Source: Bacteroidales bacterium
GTDB lineage: Bacteria; Bacteroidota; Bacteroidia; Bacteroidales; FEN-979
Length of the DNA stretch: 64,000 nt
Assembly: GCA_025355465.1 (NCBI GenBank)
Contig: JANXZO010000066.1
Coordinates: forward strand, 19,864 to 83,863
Reading direction: 5' to 3'
This document shows, piece after piece, positions 19,896 through 30,095 of this stretch. The notes under the pieces are model-generated. The model was not told where the DNA came from and ran no database searches. It saw only the letters and a program-made list of their open reading frames with translations. The position numbers and the translations under genes were made by a program. How positions within the stretch are numbered: the stretch's first letter is position 1; every line of letters begins with the position of its first letter.

Positions 19896-20633
19896 ATGGA
19901 AAAAGAAATTATCCGACTCGACAACATCGTTAAGAACTACAAGGTGGGTACCGTGCTTGTTGAAGCACTTTGTTCAGTTTCGCTGATTATCCGCAAGAAT
20001 GAATTCGTTGCAATCATGGGGCCTTCGGGTTCCGGTAAATCGACGTTGATGAATGTGCTGGGTTGTCTTGATACACCCACCAGCGGCGCCTATTTCCTGA
20101 ATGGAGAGGATGTTAGCAAAATGGACGATAACTCCCTGGCGGAAGTCAGGAACCGTCAGATCGGATTTGTGTTTCAGACATTTAATCTGCTGCCCAGGTC
20201 GACCGCCCTCGAAAATGTGATGCTGCCTTTGATCTATGCCGGAGTTGGTAAGGCGAAAAGGGTTGAAACCGCCACAAAGACCCTGGAGGAGGTAAAGCTT
20301 GGCGACCGTATTACCCATCGGCCCAATGAGCTTTCGGGCGGGCAGCGTCAGCGTGTGGCCATTGCCCGCGCCCTGGTAAACAACCCGGCCATCATTCTGG
20401 CCGATGAACCTACCGGGAACCTTGATTCAAAAACCTCGATCGAAATCCTTGGATTGCTTGAAGAGATTCACAATATGGGAAACACTGTCATCATCGTGAC
20501 CCATGAAGAGGACATCGCCCTGCATGCTCACCGGATCATCCGGTTGATGGACGGAAATATCTCCGTTGATCAGGCCAACCCGAATGTCAAAACCATTGCG
20601 GATTATAAAATCACCGGAACGGATCCGGTTTAA
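19896..20633 (+). CDS. ABC transporter ATP-binding protein (MacB/LolD type)
   Basis: [53 protein letters not shown]. Confidence 0.95.
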   Translation: MEKEIIRLDNIVKNYKVGTVLVEALCSVSLIIRKNEFVAIMGPSGSGKSTLMNVLGCLDTPTSGAYFLNGEDVSKMDDNSLAEVRNRQIGFVFQTFNLLPRSTALENVMLPLIYAGVGKAKRVETATKTLEEVKLGDRITHRPNELSGGQRQRVAIARALVNNPAIILADEPTGNLDSKTSIEILGLLEEIHNMGNTVIIVTHEEDIALHAHRIIRLMDGNISVDQANPNVKTIADYKITGTDPV

Positions 20634-20660
20634 ACCAAACTGCCGAGGCAAATACATGTA

Positions 20661-21671
20661 TTGATGGTGAAGGACGGAAATTACAAGAAGCTTTTCGAGG
20701 AATTCAATAACCTCAAGGTGATGATCATCGGAGATGTGATGGTCGATTCTTATCTCTGGGGCAAGGTTGAAAGGATCTCACCGGAAGCTCCCATCCCTAT
20801 TGTAGCATTACGAAAACGCGAACATCGCATGGGAGGCGCTGCCAACGTTGCAATGAACATCAGGTCGCTGGGCGCAAAACCCATCCTCTGTTCCGTCATC
20901 GGCACCGACGACAAAGGAGATATTTTTCTCGAGTTGCTGAAGAAGGAGAAAGTCGATGCAACGGGAATCATCCAGAGCAAAAGGCGGATCACCACCACCA
21001 AGTTTCGGATTTTTGGCAACACGTTCCAGATGCTCAGGGTTGATGAGGAGCTCGACAACGAACTTGTACCAGCCGATTACCTGACCCTGATCAGGGTGAT
21101 AGACCAGATCCTGGAAAAGGAGAAGGTCGACTGCATCATTTTCCAGGATTACGATAAAGGGGTCATCTCCGCCAAACTTATTCGCGAGGTAGTTCTTCGT
21201 GCCAAAAAGAGAAACATCCCGGTAGCAGTTGACCCGAAAAGGAAAAATTTCTCCGCCTATCATGAGGTTACCCTGTTCAAACCGAATTTAAAGGAGATGA
21301 AAGAGGGGCTCCGGACCGAATTTGACTCTTCCGACCGGGATGCTGTGATCCAGGCTGCACAAAAAGTGCGTGAAAAGCTCAATTGCCAGTATGTCCTTAC
21401 CACGATGTCGGAGCACGGGGTGATGCTTTCCATGAAAGAAAAGAACGATCCGAAGAATATCTTTGTCCCGGCTCATATGCGGATGATCTCCGACGTGTCG
21501 GGCGCCGGCGACACAGTGATCAGTGTTGCCTCGCTTTGCCTGGCAAGAAAACGAACCCCGTATGAGGTGGCCTTTATTTCAAATCTGGCAGGCGGACTTG
21601 TTTGTGAGGAGGTTGGTGTGGTACCGGTGAACAAGGAGAAGTTGCTTAAAGAGGTGCTTGCCCTTCTCTGA
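20661..21671 (+). CDS. D-glycero-beta-D-manno-heptose-7-phosphate kinase-like (RfaE domain I) PfkB kinase
   Basis: VMIIGDVMVDSYLWGKVERISPEAPIPIVALRKREHRMGGAANVAMNI; DVSGAGDTVISVASL. Confidence 0.88.
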   Translation: MMVKDGNYKKLFEEFNNLKVMIIGDVMVDSYLWGKVERISPEAPIPIVALRKREHRMGGAANVAMNIRSLGAKPILCSVIGTDDKGDIFLELLKKEKVDATGIIQSKRRITTTKFRIFGNTFQMLRVDEELDNELVPADYLTLIRVIDQILEKEKVDCIIFQDYDKGVISAKLIREVVLRAKKRNIPVAVDPKRKNFSAYHEVTLFKPNLKEMKEGLRTEFDSSDRDAVIQAAQKVREKLNCQYVLTTMSEHGVMLSMKEKNDPKNIFVPAHMRMISDVSGAGDTVISVASLCLARKRTPYEVAFISNLAGGLVCEEVGVVPVNKEKLLKEVLALL

Positions 21672-21676
21672 CGCCT

Positions 21677-22906
21677 ATGTCGCATGATGCTGATGTAATT
21701 GTTGCAGGAGCCGGTCCCGCAGGTTCAATCGCAGCTTTTGAACTGGCGGTTCGCGGTGTCTCCGTATTGATTCTCGAAAAATCCACCTTCCCACGATATA
21801 AAGTCTGCGGCGCGGGTCTTACCCATAAAATTCTTAAGGAGATACCCTTTGATGTTTCTCCGGTTTTTGAAACGGCCATTCGATCCATTCAGTTTTCGCA
21901 TGGGTTAAAGGATGTTTTTACGCGTACCTCAGCGCAACCTTTCATTTATTGTTCCATGCGCGATAAGTTTGACGCCTACCTGCTCGAAAAAGCGGTTGAA
22001 GCGGGAGCCAGGGTTGAATTTGGCGAACAGGTGACCTTCGTTGAGCAGGATTCGCAGGGAGTATCGCTTAAAACGAAGCGCCAATCCTACCGTTCGCAAC
22101 TGGTCATAGGGGCAGATGGAGCCTCGGGCGTGGTGGCCAGGTCGGCCGGGTTACGGGACAACATCCAGTCGGGTCTGGCATGGGAGGCCGAGATTGCCAC
22201 CGACCCGGAATCCTTGCAACGGTTCAGTGAGACGGTATTTCTTGACTGGGGCGCCTTTCCGGGAGGATATGCATGGATGTTCCCAAAAGCAGACCATTTT
22301 TCAATCGGTGTGGGTGGCCCTGCAAGATTATCAAAGGAGATGATGCCCTATTACCACCTGTTTCTTCGCTATCTTTCTGCAAACATGAAAGTGATGGAGA
22401 CTCAGTCCCTTAAATCGTGGCCAATACCTGTGAGGGTTGCGAAAAGCAGGTTTCACAACGGAAGGATACTGGTTGCGGGCGATGCCGGCGGACTTACCGA
22501 TCCCATGACCGGAGAAGGAATTTTTTATGCGGTCGGAAGCGGGAAAGAGGCAGCCAGGTCGTGTTACAATTATCTGGCTGGTAATTCGGGTGCGATCGCT
22601 GCTTATACAGATAAGGTAAATGATGAATATATGACCGAACTGCTTCAGGCAGAACGGATTAAATCGATTTTTAACACCTTTCCGGCAAAGATTCATGGAT
22701 GGGTAAGGGAGAGTGACCGGGCTTGGGGGGCCTTCGGAAAGATTCTTCGTGGAGAGCGTAACTATGCACATGTCAGATCGGGGTTTGGCAGGTGGCGATT
22801 TCTGTGGAATTTAGCAACACTTATTACGGGTACCGTTTACAAGATCAGGGAAAACCGGTTTATCAAACGTGGCTTTCCGGTAAAACAGACAAGCGAAGAT
22901 GAATAG
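21677..22906 (+). CDS. Geranylgeranyl reductase family FAD-dependent oxidoreductase
   Basis: DVIVAGAGPAGSIAAFELAVRG; CGAGLTHKILKEIP; GDAGGLTDPMTGEGIFYA. Confidence 0.9.
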   Translation: MSHDADVIVAGAGPAGSIAAFELAVRGVSVLILEKSTFPRYKVCGAGLTHKILKEIPFDVSPVFETAIRSIQFSHGLKDVFTRTSAQPFIYCSMRDKFDAYLLEKAVEAGARVEFGEQVTFVEQDSQGVSLKTKRQSYRSQLVIGADGASGVVARSAGLRDNIQSGLAWEAEIATDPESLQRFSETVFLDWGAFPGGYAWMFPKADHFSIGVGGPARLSKEMMPYYHLFLRYLSANMKVMETQSLKSWPIPVRVAKSRFHNGRILVAGDAGGLTDPMTGEGIFYAVGSGKEAARSCYNYLAGNSGAIAAYTDKVNDEYMTELLQAERIKSIFNTFPAKIHGWVRESDRAWGAFGKILRGERNYAHVRSGFGRWRFLWNLATLITGTVYKIRENRFIKRGFPVKQTSEDE

Positions 22907-23699
22907 CCTAGTTTTGATAACAGGTGCAGCAGGGGGCCTGGGAAAAGCAATGACGCTCTTTTTTTCGGCCAAAGGATGGCATGTTTATGCCTGCGATGTA
23001 GTTAAGTCGACACCGGCTGAATTTCAGCGTTCCGGCGGAATCACGTACTTTGAAATGGATGTTACTTCTGATCAGTCTGTATTGGCTGTTTTTGAACAAC
23101 TTCAGTCGGACAAGGTAATCCTCGACCTAATTATCAACAATGCCGGCATCGATCGCTATTTTCCCCTGAGCGAGGCTCCTGTGGAGTACTTCCGGGAGGT
23201 ATTCGAAGTCAACGTTTTCGGAGTTTACCGGTTGAACCAGGTGTTCCTGCCGTTGTTAAAAAGACCCGGCGGACGAATTGTTCATATCGGTAGCGAAAGC
23301 CTTAATCTGACCGTTCCATTTCTTACCTACCCATTATCGAAAAAACTTTTGGAGGGGTATGCAAAGGTGTTGAGACAGGAGCTGAAATTCTCCGGTATCG
23401 ATGTTGTGGTCATAAGACCCGGTGCGATCGAAACGCCGTTGCTTAACCAAGTTAAAACGCTAAACTCTGTCAGGATGAGCTGGAAGCTGGCTCCTCAGTT
23501 CAGAAAATTTGCCGAGGGCGCTGTGAAAGAGATCGGAAATGTTATCAGTCCACAGGAGGCAGCAGAATTCGTCTATAATAAATCCATAATTCCAGATCCA
23601 TCAGCAGTCTACCGCATTAATAACAGTCTGCAGCTTCGCATTGCCGCGATGCTCCCGTACCGATTGGTAGAAAAAATTGTAAGGAAAAGGCTTAGCTGA
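22899..23699 (+). CDS. SDR family NAD(P)-dependent oxidoreductase
   Basis: VLITGAAGGLGKAM; NNAGID; YPLSKKLLEGY. Confidence 0.9.
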   Translation: MNSLVLITGAAGGLGKAMTLFFSAKGWHVYACDVVKSTPAEFQRSGGITYFEMDVTSDQSVLAVFEQLQSDKVILDLIINNAGIDRYFPLSEAPVEYFREVFEVNVFGVYRLNQVFLPLLKRPGGRIVHIGSESLNLTVPFLTYPLSKKLLEGYAKVLRQELKFSGIDVVVIRPGAIETPLLNQVKTLNSVRMSWKLAPQFRKFAEGAVKEIGNVISPQEAAEFVYNKSIIPDPSAVYRINNSLQLRIAAMLPYRLVEKIVRKRLS

Positions 23700-23704
23700 G
23701 CAGA

Positions 23705-26089
23705 TTACTCTACATGGTGCAGTCTTGCCAGCCCATCGGCAGTATGAAACTTCTCCAGAAATAGTGTCCGTGTTCCGGGATGGTCGGGTGTTGTACAGGG
23801 CCATTGTATTCCCTGATTCTCAATACGTGCCCAGCTTAGTCCGGCCAGATCGGGTGCTGCTTTCGCCAATTCATCGAAAATTTCAGAAGAATTCCAATAT
23901 TCTGGCCAGGGGACCAGATTGAAGGAACCTTCATTCGCCTTGTTTAGTTTTTCCATGCGTGCGGCAATGGCCGAAATGATCTGCCAGTCTCCCCAGGCAT
24001 TACCCGGTGCCTCTACGGCTTTTCTTACCCGCAGAACCCTCCGGTTGCTGCTGGTAAATGTCCCATCCTTCTCCGCAAAACAGGAGGAAGGCAAAATTAC
24101 ATCGGCAAAAGGAGCAGTGTCATTAAAGAAGATATCCTGCAGAACAACAAATTCAAATTTCTTCAGGGACTCCTGCGCAGATTCCCGGTCGGCCGACATT
24201 TTGACAGGATCCTGGCCCAGAATGTAAAGCCCTTTCAGGATCCCCTTCTCGGCGGCATGGAGCATTTCAATGGTTCGTAATCCGGGGGTAATATTCAACT
24301 CTTCCCGGGGGATATTCCAGAGTTTCGAAACCAGTTTACGATTTTCTTCGATATCAACCTCCCGGTAGCCCGGATAATAATACGGAATTGCTCCGGCGTC
24401 GGAAGCCCCCTGCTCGTTGTTCTGGAAGCGCAATGGCTGAATCCCGCTCAACTCACGACCGATCTTGCCGGTTACCAGGCAGAGGTTCATCAAGGCATAG
24501 ATTGCCGAACGGCTTTGTCCGTCAAGCCTGATGTCCATACCGGTTGCAATGAGCGCATCCGGCGCTGAGGCATACATGGTGGCGGCTGCAATGATCTTGT
24601 CTTTCTCAACCCCCGTTATCTTTTCAGTGTATTCCGGAGTAAATTTTTCGATTGAATTTCTGAGCGACATCACCGCCTGCATGCCTCCGTTTATGTTTCG
24701 CCGGATGAACTCCATATGAAACAGGCTGCGGTTAAAGACCACATTCAGGATGCCGTTGATCAGGGCAATTTTTGTTCCCTTCAGCGGGCGAAGATGAAGG
24801 TCGGCATAGCGGTTCATAGGACGTTCCTGTGAATCGATCACGATGATTTTTGCCCCCTTGGCTTTACTTCGTTTGGCAAAGGTGGCCATCACGGGAAGGG
24901 ACTCAACAAGATCGCTGCCCAATACCAGGATGCAGTTTGTCCGCTCGATGGCTTCGAGGGCATTGGTGGCTGCAGCTTCACCAAGGTTGAGCATCATCGG
25001 AACCAGGTTTGTTTCCGGGTAACGCATGGTTGAACAATCAACATTATTGTTGCCAAGCCGGGTTCGCACAAATTTCTGGAACAGATAGTTTTCCTCGTTG
25101 GTACATTTGGCGGAAGCCAGGCCGCCGGTAGCACGCTGGCCATGTTCGGTGCGGATCTCGTTAAACCGGCTGGCAACCAGGTCCAGCGCTTCATCCCATG
25201 AGGCTTCGGTAAATTTTCCGTTACGTTTAATGAGGGGCGTCGTAAGTCGTTCCCCACTGCTGATAAAGCCGTAATTGAACCTTCCTTTGATACAGAGTCT
25301 GCCGTCGTTCGGGAGTTTGTCGTGTACGCCGTTGATGCGGAGCACGGTATTGTCTTTGATGAGCATCTCCACCTGGCAACCTACACCGCAATGTCCGCAA
25401 GTAGTGATAACCTTTTTATCCAGATCATCCAGCCGGATCTTGTCGCGGTTTGGTTTTTCAACCAATGCCCCGGTGGGGCAAAGCTGCACACACTCGCCGC
25501 AGTAGTCGCATTCAGATTTACTCCAATTGCCAAAACCTGCAACAACGTGGGTACCCATGCCACGACCGGTCATGGAGAGTACGTTTTTCCCCTGGATTTC
25601 CGAACAGGCCTTGATACAGCGGAAACAGCGGATACACTTGCCGGCATCATAGGTTAGAAAAGGTGAAGTGTCGTCCTTCCACACGGCGGCATCCAGGTGC
25701 GGAAGCGGTGCGATCCTGCGGTTTGCCTTGTCGGCCAGGCCATAACGAACAATCACATCCCTGAATTCGTCTTCATATGTCCCATCAGAGGAGGAATCAT
25801 AGTCGACCAGCATGTATTCGATAAGGTACCGGCGTGTCTCTTCCAGTTCCGGATCAAATGCTGTCACCTGCATGCCATCTTTTACAGTGGTGGTGCAAGC
25901 AGTAACCAGCCCGGGCGTGTCTTTTATCTTTGTGATACAAAGCCGGCAGGTTCCGGTCGGGGAGAGTTTTTTGAAGTGGCACAAACCGGGAATATCGATG
26001 CCGTTATTTCTGGCAACCTCCAGTAAGTTGGACCCGGCCGGTGCACTGATCTTTTTGCCGTCGATCGTTAATTGAACCAGTTCTGACAT
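23705..26089 (-). CDS. NuoG/FdhA-like iron-sulfur subunit (molybdopterin oxidoreductase fold, degenerate active site)
   Basis: N-terminal 2Fe-2S; CIRCFRCIKAC and CDYCGECVQLC ferredoxin motifs; CGHCGVGC...C 4Fe-4S; MopB core; ends at GLARLHHVE without a C-terminal dinucleotide-binding domain. Confidence 0.85.
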   Translation of the reverse strand: MSELVQLTIDGKKISAPAGSNLLEVARNNGIDIPGLCHFKKLSPTGTCRLCITKIKDTPGLVTACTTTVKDGMQVTAFDPELEETRRYLIEYMLVDYDSSSDGTYEDEFRDVIVRYGLADKANRRIAPLPHLDAAVWKDDTSPFLTYDAGKCIRCFRCIKACSEIQGKNVLSMTGRGMGTHVVAGFGNWSKSECDYCGECVQLCPTGALVEKPNRDKIRLDDLDKKVITTCGHCGVGCQVEMLIKDNTVLRINGVHDKLPNDGRLCIKGRFNYGFISSGERLTTPLIKRNGKFTEASWDEALDLVASRFNEIRTEHGQRATGGLASAKCTNEENYLFQKFVRTRLGNNNVDCSTMRYPETNLVPMMLNLGEAAATNALEAIERTNCILVLGSDLVESLPVMATFAKRSKAKGAKIIVIDSQERPMNRYADLHLRPLKGTKIALINGILNVVFNRSLFHMEFIRRNINGGMQAVMSLRNSIEKFTPEYTEKITGVEKDKIIAAATMYASAPDALIATGMDIRLDGQSRSAIYALMNLCLVTGKIGRELSGIQPLRFQNNEQGASDAGAIPYYYPGYREVDIEENRKLVSKLWNIPREELNITPGLRTIEMLHAAEKGILKGLYILGQDPVKMSADRESAQESLKKFEFVVLQDIFFNDTAPFADVILPSSCFAEKDGTFTSSNRRVLRVRKAVEAPGNAWGDWQIISAIAARMEKLNKANEGSFNLVPWPEYWNSSEIFDELAKAAPDLAGLSWARIENQGIQWPCTTPDHPGTRTLFLEKFHTADGLARLHHVE

Positions 26090-26111
26090 GCTCGTGTAGT
26101 ATGTTGTTGTT

Positions 26112-27356
26112 TTAAAAGTCTTTTCTGAAGTATTTTATTGCGCTTTCCAGCGGAAGAAGGGGTGACTGACCTACAGCGCAAAGTGATGTAGCGGCCATCA
26201 TTCTGGCTTGTTTCAACATCTCATCGAGCAGTGCATCTTTATCTGCCCCTTCCGCTTTTACCTTATCGGCCATCTTTTTAAGTTGCGTGGTTCCCACCCG
26301 GCAGGGCACACATTTTCCGCATGAGTTGGTTCTGAAGAAGCTAAGCAGGGAAGAGACCGTATCGGCCAGGTTTCGTTCGTCGTTGTAAACGATCACTGCG
26401 CCGGCTCCGAGGTGAAACCCTTTTTCACGCATGGCATCGTAGCATAGCGGCGTATCGAGGTATTCTTCCGGTATAAAGGTTCCGGCGGCACCTCCAAGCA
26501 ATGCACCCTTGAATTTTTTTTCCTCCTTCATCCCCCCGGCAAGATCCTCAATCAGCACACGGAGCGGCGTCCCCATCGTGACTTCAAAAAAGCCGGGGTT
26601 TTTCACGTCGCCTGTAACGGTGAATATTTTTGTGCCTTTGGAGGTGGCTGTTCCCATGGAAGCGTACCATTCACCTCCGTTAAGAATGATGGATTGAAGA
26701 TGCGCCAGCGTCTCCACATTGTTGATAAGGGTAGGTTTATTGAATAAGCCTCTCTCCATCGGGAGTGGTGGTTTTACCCGTGGTGTGCCCCGCTTGCCTT
26801 CAATGGTTTCGAGCATTGAAAAACCGTCGCCACTCAGGTAGGAGCCCGCCCCGGGTTTTACCTCAATTTCCATGGAAAACTCCGATCCGGCGATGTTTTT
26901 ACCCAGGTAACCCTTGTTCCTCGCATCTTTGATGGCCTTCCGGATCAGCGAAATGGCTTTGCTGTATTCTCCACGGATGTAAATATACCCTTTGCTCGCG
27001 CCAATGGCATAGGCACCGATCACCATCCCTTCGATGAGCAGGTGCGGGTCGTTTTCCATGATGATCCGGTCTTTGAATGTCCCGGGTTCGCTTTCATCAC
27101 CGTTGCAGACGATGTACCGCTGAACATTCCATTTGGTTGTCTCACCGGTTGACCGGCTTTTCTGGGCAGCAGAGAATCCGCTTCCCCCGCGACCCCGCAA
27201 ACCGGAACGGGAAATTTCTTCGACTACCCGCACCGGCTCCATGTCGAGGGCTTTCACAAGAGCTTCATAGCCTCCATGGGCAATATATTCGTCGATGCTC
27301 TCAGGGTTGATCTTGCCCAGATGTTTAAGGGCTATCCGGTGTTCTGTTGCTTTCAT
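26112..27356 (-). CDS. nuoF: NADH dehydrogenase subunit F-like FMN/4Fe-4S protein
   Basis: SGLRGRGGSGFSAAQKSRS; CNGDESEPGTFKDRIIMENDPHLLIEG; SCGKCVPCRVGTTQL. Confidence 0.93.
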   Translation of the reverse strand: MKATEHRIALKHLGKINPESIDEYIAHGGYEALVKALDMEPVRVVEEISRSGLRGRGGSGFSAAQKSRSTGETTKWNVQRYIVCNGDESEPGTFKDRIIMENDPHLLIEGMVIGAYAIGASKGYIYIRGEYSKAISLIRKAIKDARNKGYLGKNIAGSEFSMEIEVKPGAGSYLSGDGFSMLETIEGKRGTPRVKPPLPMERGLFNKPTLINNVETLAHLQSIILNGGEWYASMGTATSKGTKIFTVTGDVKNPGFFEVTMGTPLRVLIEDLAGGMKEEKKFKGALLGGAAGTFIPEEYLDTPLCYDAMREKGFHLGAGAVIVYNDERNLADTVSSLLSFFRTNSCGKCVPCRVGTTQLKKMADKVKAEGADKDALLDEMLKQARMMAATSLCAVGQSPLLPLESAIKYFRKDF

Positions 27357-27358
27357 GG

Positions 27359-27808
27359 CTAATTATATTCGCTGAGTATTTCGGGCAGTATTTCAGGTTT
27401 CAGGTCACCATAAACATCTTCATTGACCATCATCACCGGTGATTTATCGCAATGTCCAAGGCAGATCGTATATTCAAGGGTGAACCGGCCATCTGCCGTG
27501 GTTTCTCCTGCACCTATTCCAAGGTCTTTCTTCAGTGTCTCTTCGATCCGGTTTCCTTTTTCAAGTTCGCAAACCGGCGATTTGCAGATGCGGATAATAT
27601 ACCTGCCGCGCGGTTTCAGACTGAACATGGAGTAAAAGGTAACAACTCCATAAACCTGACTGTGCGTCATATTCAGGTAGGAAGCTACCGCGCGAAGATC
27701 TTCTTCTTCGAGGTAATGCTGCGGATGGTTATTCTGCAGTTCATGCAGGATAAGTATCAGGTTATCTGCGTTGGGTGCGAATTTATGAATCAGCTGTGTT
27801 TTGTCCAT
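27359..27808 (-). CDS. nuoE: NADH dehydrogenase subunit E-like 2Fe-2S protein
   Basis: VYGVVTFYSMFSLKPRGRYIIRICKSPVC...YTICLGHCDKSP. Confidence 0.93.
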   Translation of the reverse strand: MDKTQLIHKFAPNADNLILILHELQNNHPQHYLEEEDLRAVASYLNMTHSQVYGVVTFYSMFSLKPRGRYIIRICKSPVCELEKGNRIEETLKKDLGIGAGETTADGRFTLEYTICLGHCDKSPVMMVNEDVYGDLKPEILPEILSEYN

Positions 27809-27929
27809 CGTGATGCCTTATTAATCTGTTCAAATGATGGCTTAAAGGTACTAAAAATAGAAATAAAAATCGTATTCCCCGCAATGTAAGGGAATCGGAA
27901 TTGGAAAATGAGGGACAGAAATTGGGAGA

Positions 27930-28385
27930 TCAGGGGGAGAGCAGTTTCCTGACGATCTCTGAGATCATTTTGTTGTCGGCTTTACCAGCCAGTTCTTTGG
28001 ATGCCAGACCCATGACTTTTCCCATGTCTTTCATGGAGGTGGCGCCGGTTTGGGTAATTATCCGGCCGATGAAGGCAGTCACCTGGTCGGCAGGCATTTG
28101 CTGAGGGAGATATTTCTCAATGATCATGGCATCGGCTAACTCCTTGGCCGACAAATCCTGTCTACCGGCTCCTGCATAAATATCGGCCGATTCGCGGCGT
28201 TGCTTAACCAGTTTCTGAAGGATCTTCAATGCGGTTTCCTCCGACATGTCGCCGGAGGTTCCCTCTTTGGTTTTTTCGAGAAGAATGGCTGCTTTTATTG
28301 CCCGCAGCGCTTCAAGTTTTTCTGCATCGCGCGCCAGCATTGCAGACTTGATATCATCGTTGATAAGTTTTTCCAGGTCCATCAA
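27930..28385 (-). CDS. GatB/YqeY domain-containing protein
   Basis: LEKLINDDIKSAMLARDAEKLEALRAIKAAILLEKTKEG. Confidence 0.93.
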   Translation of the reverse strand: MMDLEKLINDDIKSAMLARDAEKLEALRAIKAAILLEKTKEGTSGDMSEETALKILQKLVKQRRESADIYAGAGRQDLSAKELADAMIIEKYLPQQMPADQVTAFIGRIITQTGATSMKDMGKVMGLASKELAGKADNKMISEIVRKLLSP

Positions 28386-30004
28386 TCTACATTTTTGTGC
28401 AGAAAGGAATTTTCGCTGCGAATTTCGACTGACTTATCGGCATTTTCTGAGAGCATGAAACGAGCTACCTGTGATTCGGAAGAGGGGGCCACATCATTGA
28501 GCTCTACATTTCTTCTTTTGTAAGCAGGAACACTTTCCAGTTCGTACAGGTTGTTCTCGATGGGTTGATGCGATTTGAGTTTTTCGCTGAGGGCACGCAG
28601 CTTGTTTACGCGTTCCGTGGCTTTACGGTTGAAATCGCTGTAGTCGTGCTCTGCTGGTTTCTGCGGAACAGCAACAGGTTCAGGAGTGTACAACAGGTGG
28701 GGAACATTCTCCTCCAGCTGGTCGGCCGGCTGAAATTCATGCACCAGCGTTTCGGCCGGCTCCTGCCGTGTTTCCTGCTCCAGTGGTTCGAAAGTGAATT
28801 CTACGGTCCGCGATATTTCCTGTTCTTCGGCAACCGGTGCAGGATCGAATGAAACCGGTTCCGGCCTCGGGGCGATATATTGTACCTCCTCTTTCAACTC
28901 CACGCCGGGTAAAGTTTCCGGTTCCGGCTGAATGACGCGTTTTTCCAGTTTCGGACCAACCGAATCCTTTGAATAGAGCGGGTGTACCATCACGTCTATT
29001 GGTTTGGTCGGATCCTTCTGTTTGTGGTCTTCGTCAAACCCTGTGGCAATAATGGTTACGCTGATCTTATCGTCGAGCGACTCATCAAAACCATTGCCCC
29101 AGATCACCTCGCCGGTGGATTTGGTCTTGCCCTGGATGTAATCGGTGATCTCGGTAACTTCATCCATGGTAATTTCATCCTTACCGGAGGCAATATATAA
29201 GAGCAGATTTCCTGCACCTTCAATGTCGTTGTTGTCCAGCAAAGGAGAATTCAGCGCCTCTTCAACAGCCATCTGGGCACGGTTGGGCCCACTGGCAACA
29301 CCTGTTCCCATGATGGCCACGCCACTGTGTTTCATGACGGTTTTAACATCTTCAAAATCTACATTGATATAACCTGCCACGGTGATGATCTCTGCAATGC
29401 CTTTGGCCGCGGTGGTAAGGACATTGTCGGCCCGTTTAAAGGCTTCGGATAATGGGAGGTCACCGCAAAGCAAACGCAGTTTATCGTTGCTGATGATGAG
29501 CAGCGCATCCACATTCTGTTTCATCTGTTTTATCCCTTCGTCGGCACTGAGGCGACGTTTTCGACCTTCAAAAGAAAATGGGATCGTGACGATGCCCACG
29601 GTAAGAATCTCCATCTCCCTGGCAATCTGAGCAATAACCGGTGCTGCCCCGGTCCCGGTACCACCCCCAAGACCGGCGGTGATAAACAGCATTTTCGTTC
29701 CTTTTTCGAGAACCGCACGGATGTCATCGGCATTTTCAAGGGCCGCATTTCTTCCAACCGAAGGGGCCGCGCCGGCTCCAAGTCCGCTGGTGAGATTCGC
29801 TCCAAGCTGAATGCGGGTAGGCACCGGGCTCGTCTCCATGGCCTGAGCATCCGTATTGCAGATAATAAAGTCAACACCTTTGATCCCCTGACGGAACATA
29901 TGGTTAACTGCGTTGCTTCCACCACCGCCAACACCAATAACTTTTATGATAGAAGATTGGTTCTTAGGCAGATCAAATTTTAACATGTCGGGCATGATGG
30001 TCAT
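28382..30004 (-). CDS. ftsZ: Cell division protein FtsZ
   Basis: IKVIGVGGGGSNAVNHMFRQGIKGVDFIICNTDAQAM; GGGTGTGAAPVIAQ. Confidence 0.98.
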   Translation of the reverse strand: MTIMPDMLKFDLPKNQSSIIKVIGVGGGGSNAVNHMFRQGIKGVDFIICNTDAQAMETSPVPTRIQLGANLTSGLGAGAAPSVGRNAALENADDIRAVLEKGTKMLFITAGLGGGTGTGAAPVIAQIAREMEILTVGIVTIPFSFEGRKRRLSADEGIKQMKQNVDALLIISNDKLRLLCGDLPLSEAFKRADNVLTTAAKGIAEIITVAGYINVDFEDVKTVMKHSGVAIMGTGVASGPNRAQMAVEEALNSPLLDNNDIEGAGNLLLYIASGKDEITMDEVTEITDYIQGKTKSTGEVIWGNGFDESLDDKISVTIIATGFDEDHKQKDPTKPIDVMVHPLYSKDSVGPKLEKRVIQPEPETLPGVELKEEVQYIAPRPEPVSFDPAPVAEEQEISRTVEFTFEPLEQETRQEPAETLVHEFQPADQLEENVPHLLYTPEPVAVPQKPAEHDYSDFNRKATERVNKLRALSEKLKSHQPIENNLYELESVPAYKRRNVELNDVAPSSESQVARFMLSENADKSVEIRSENSFLHKNVD

Positions 30005-30095
30005 GGTTTGGTTCGTTTAAAATTATTAAGAAAGGGGTCAATAAAAATAGGTTGTCCGGATATTTATTAACAGATTGATTGTTAATAGCGGAATA

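Noticed and set aside
30066-30086. Inverted repeat ATTAACA-gattgat-TGTTAAT between ftsA and ftsZ
   Set aside because: Short AT-rich arms in AT-rich intergenic DNA; could easily be chance.
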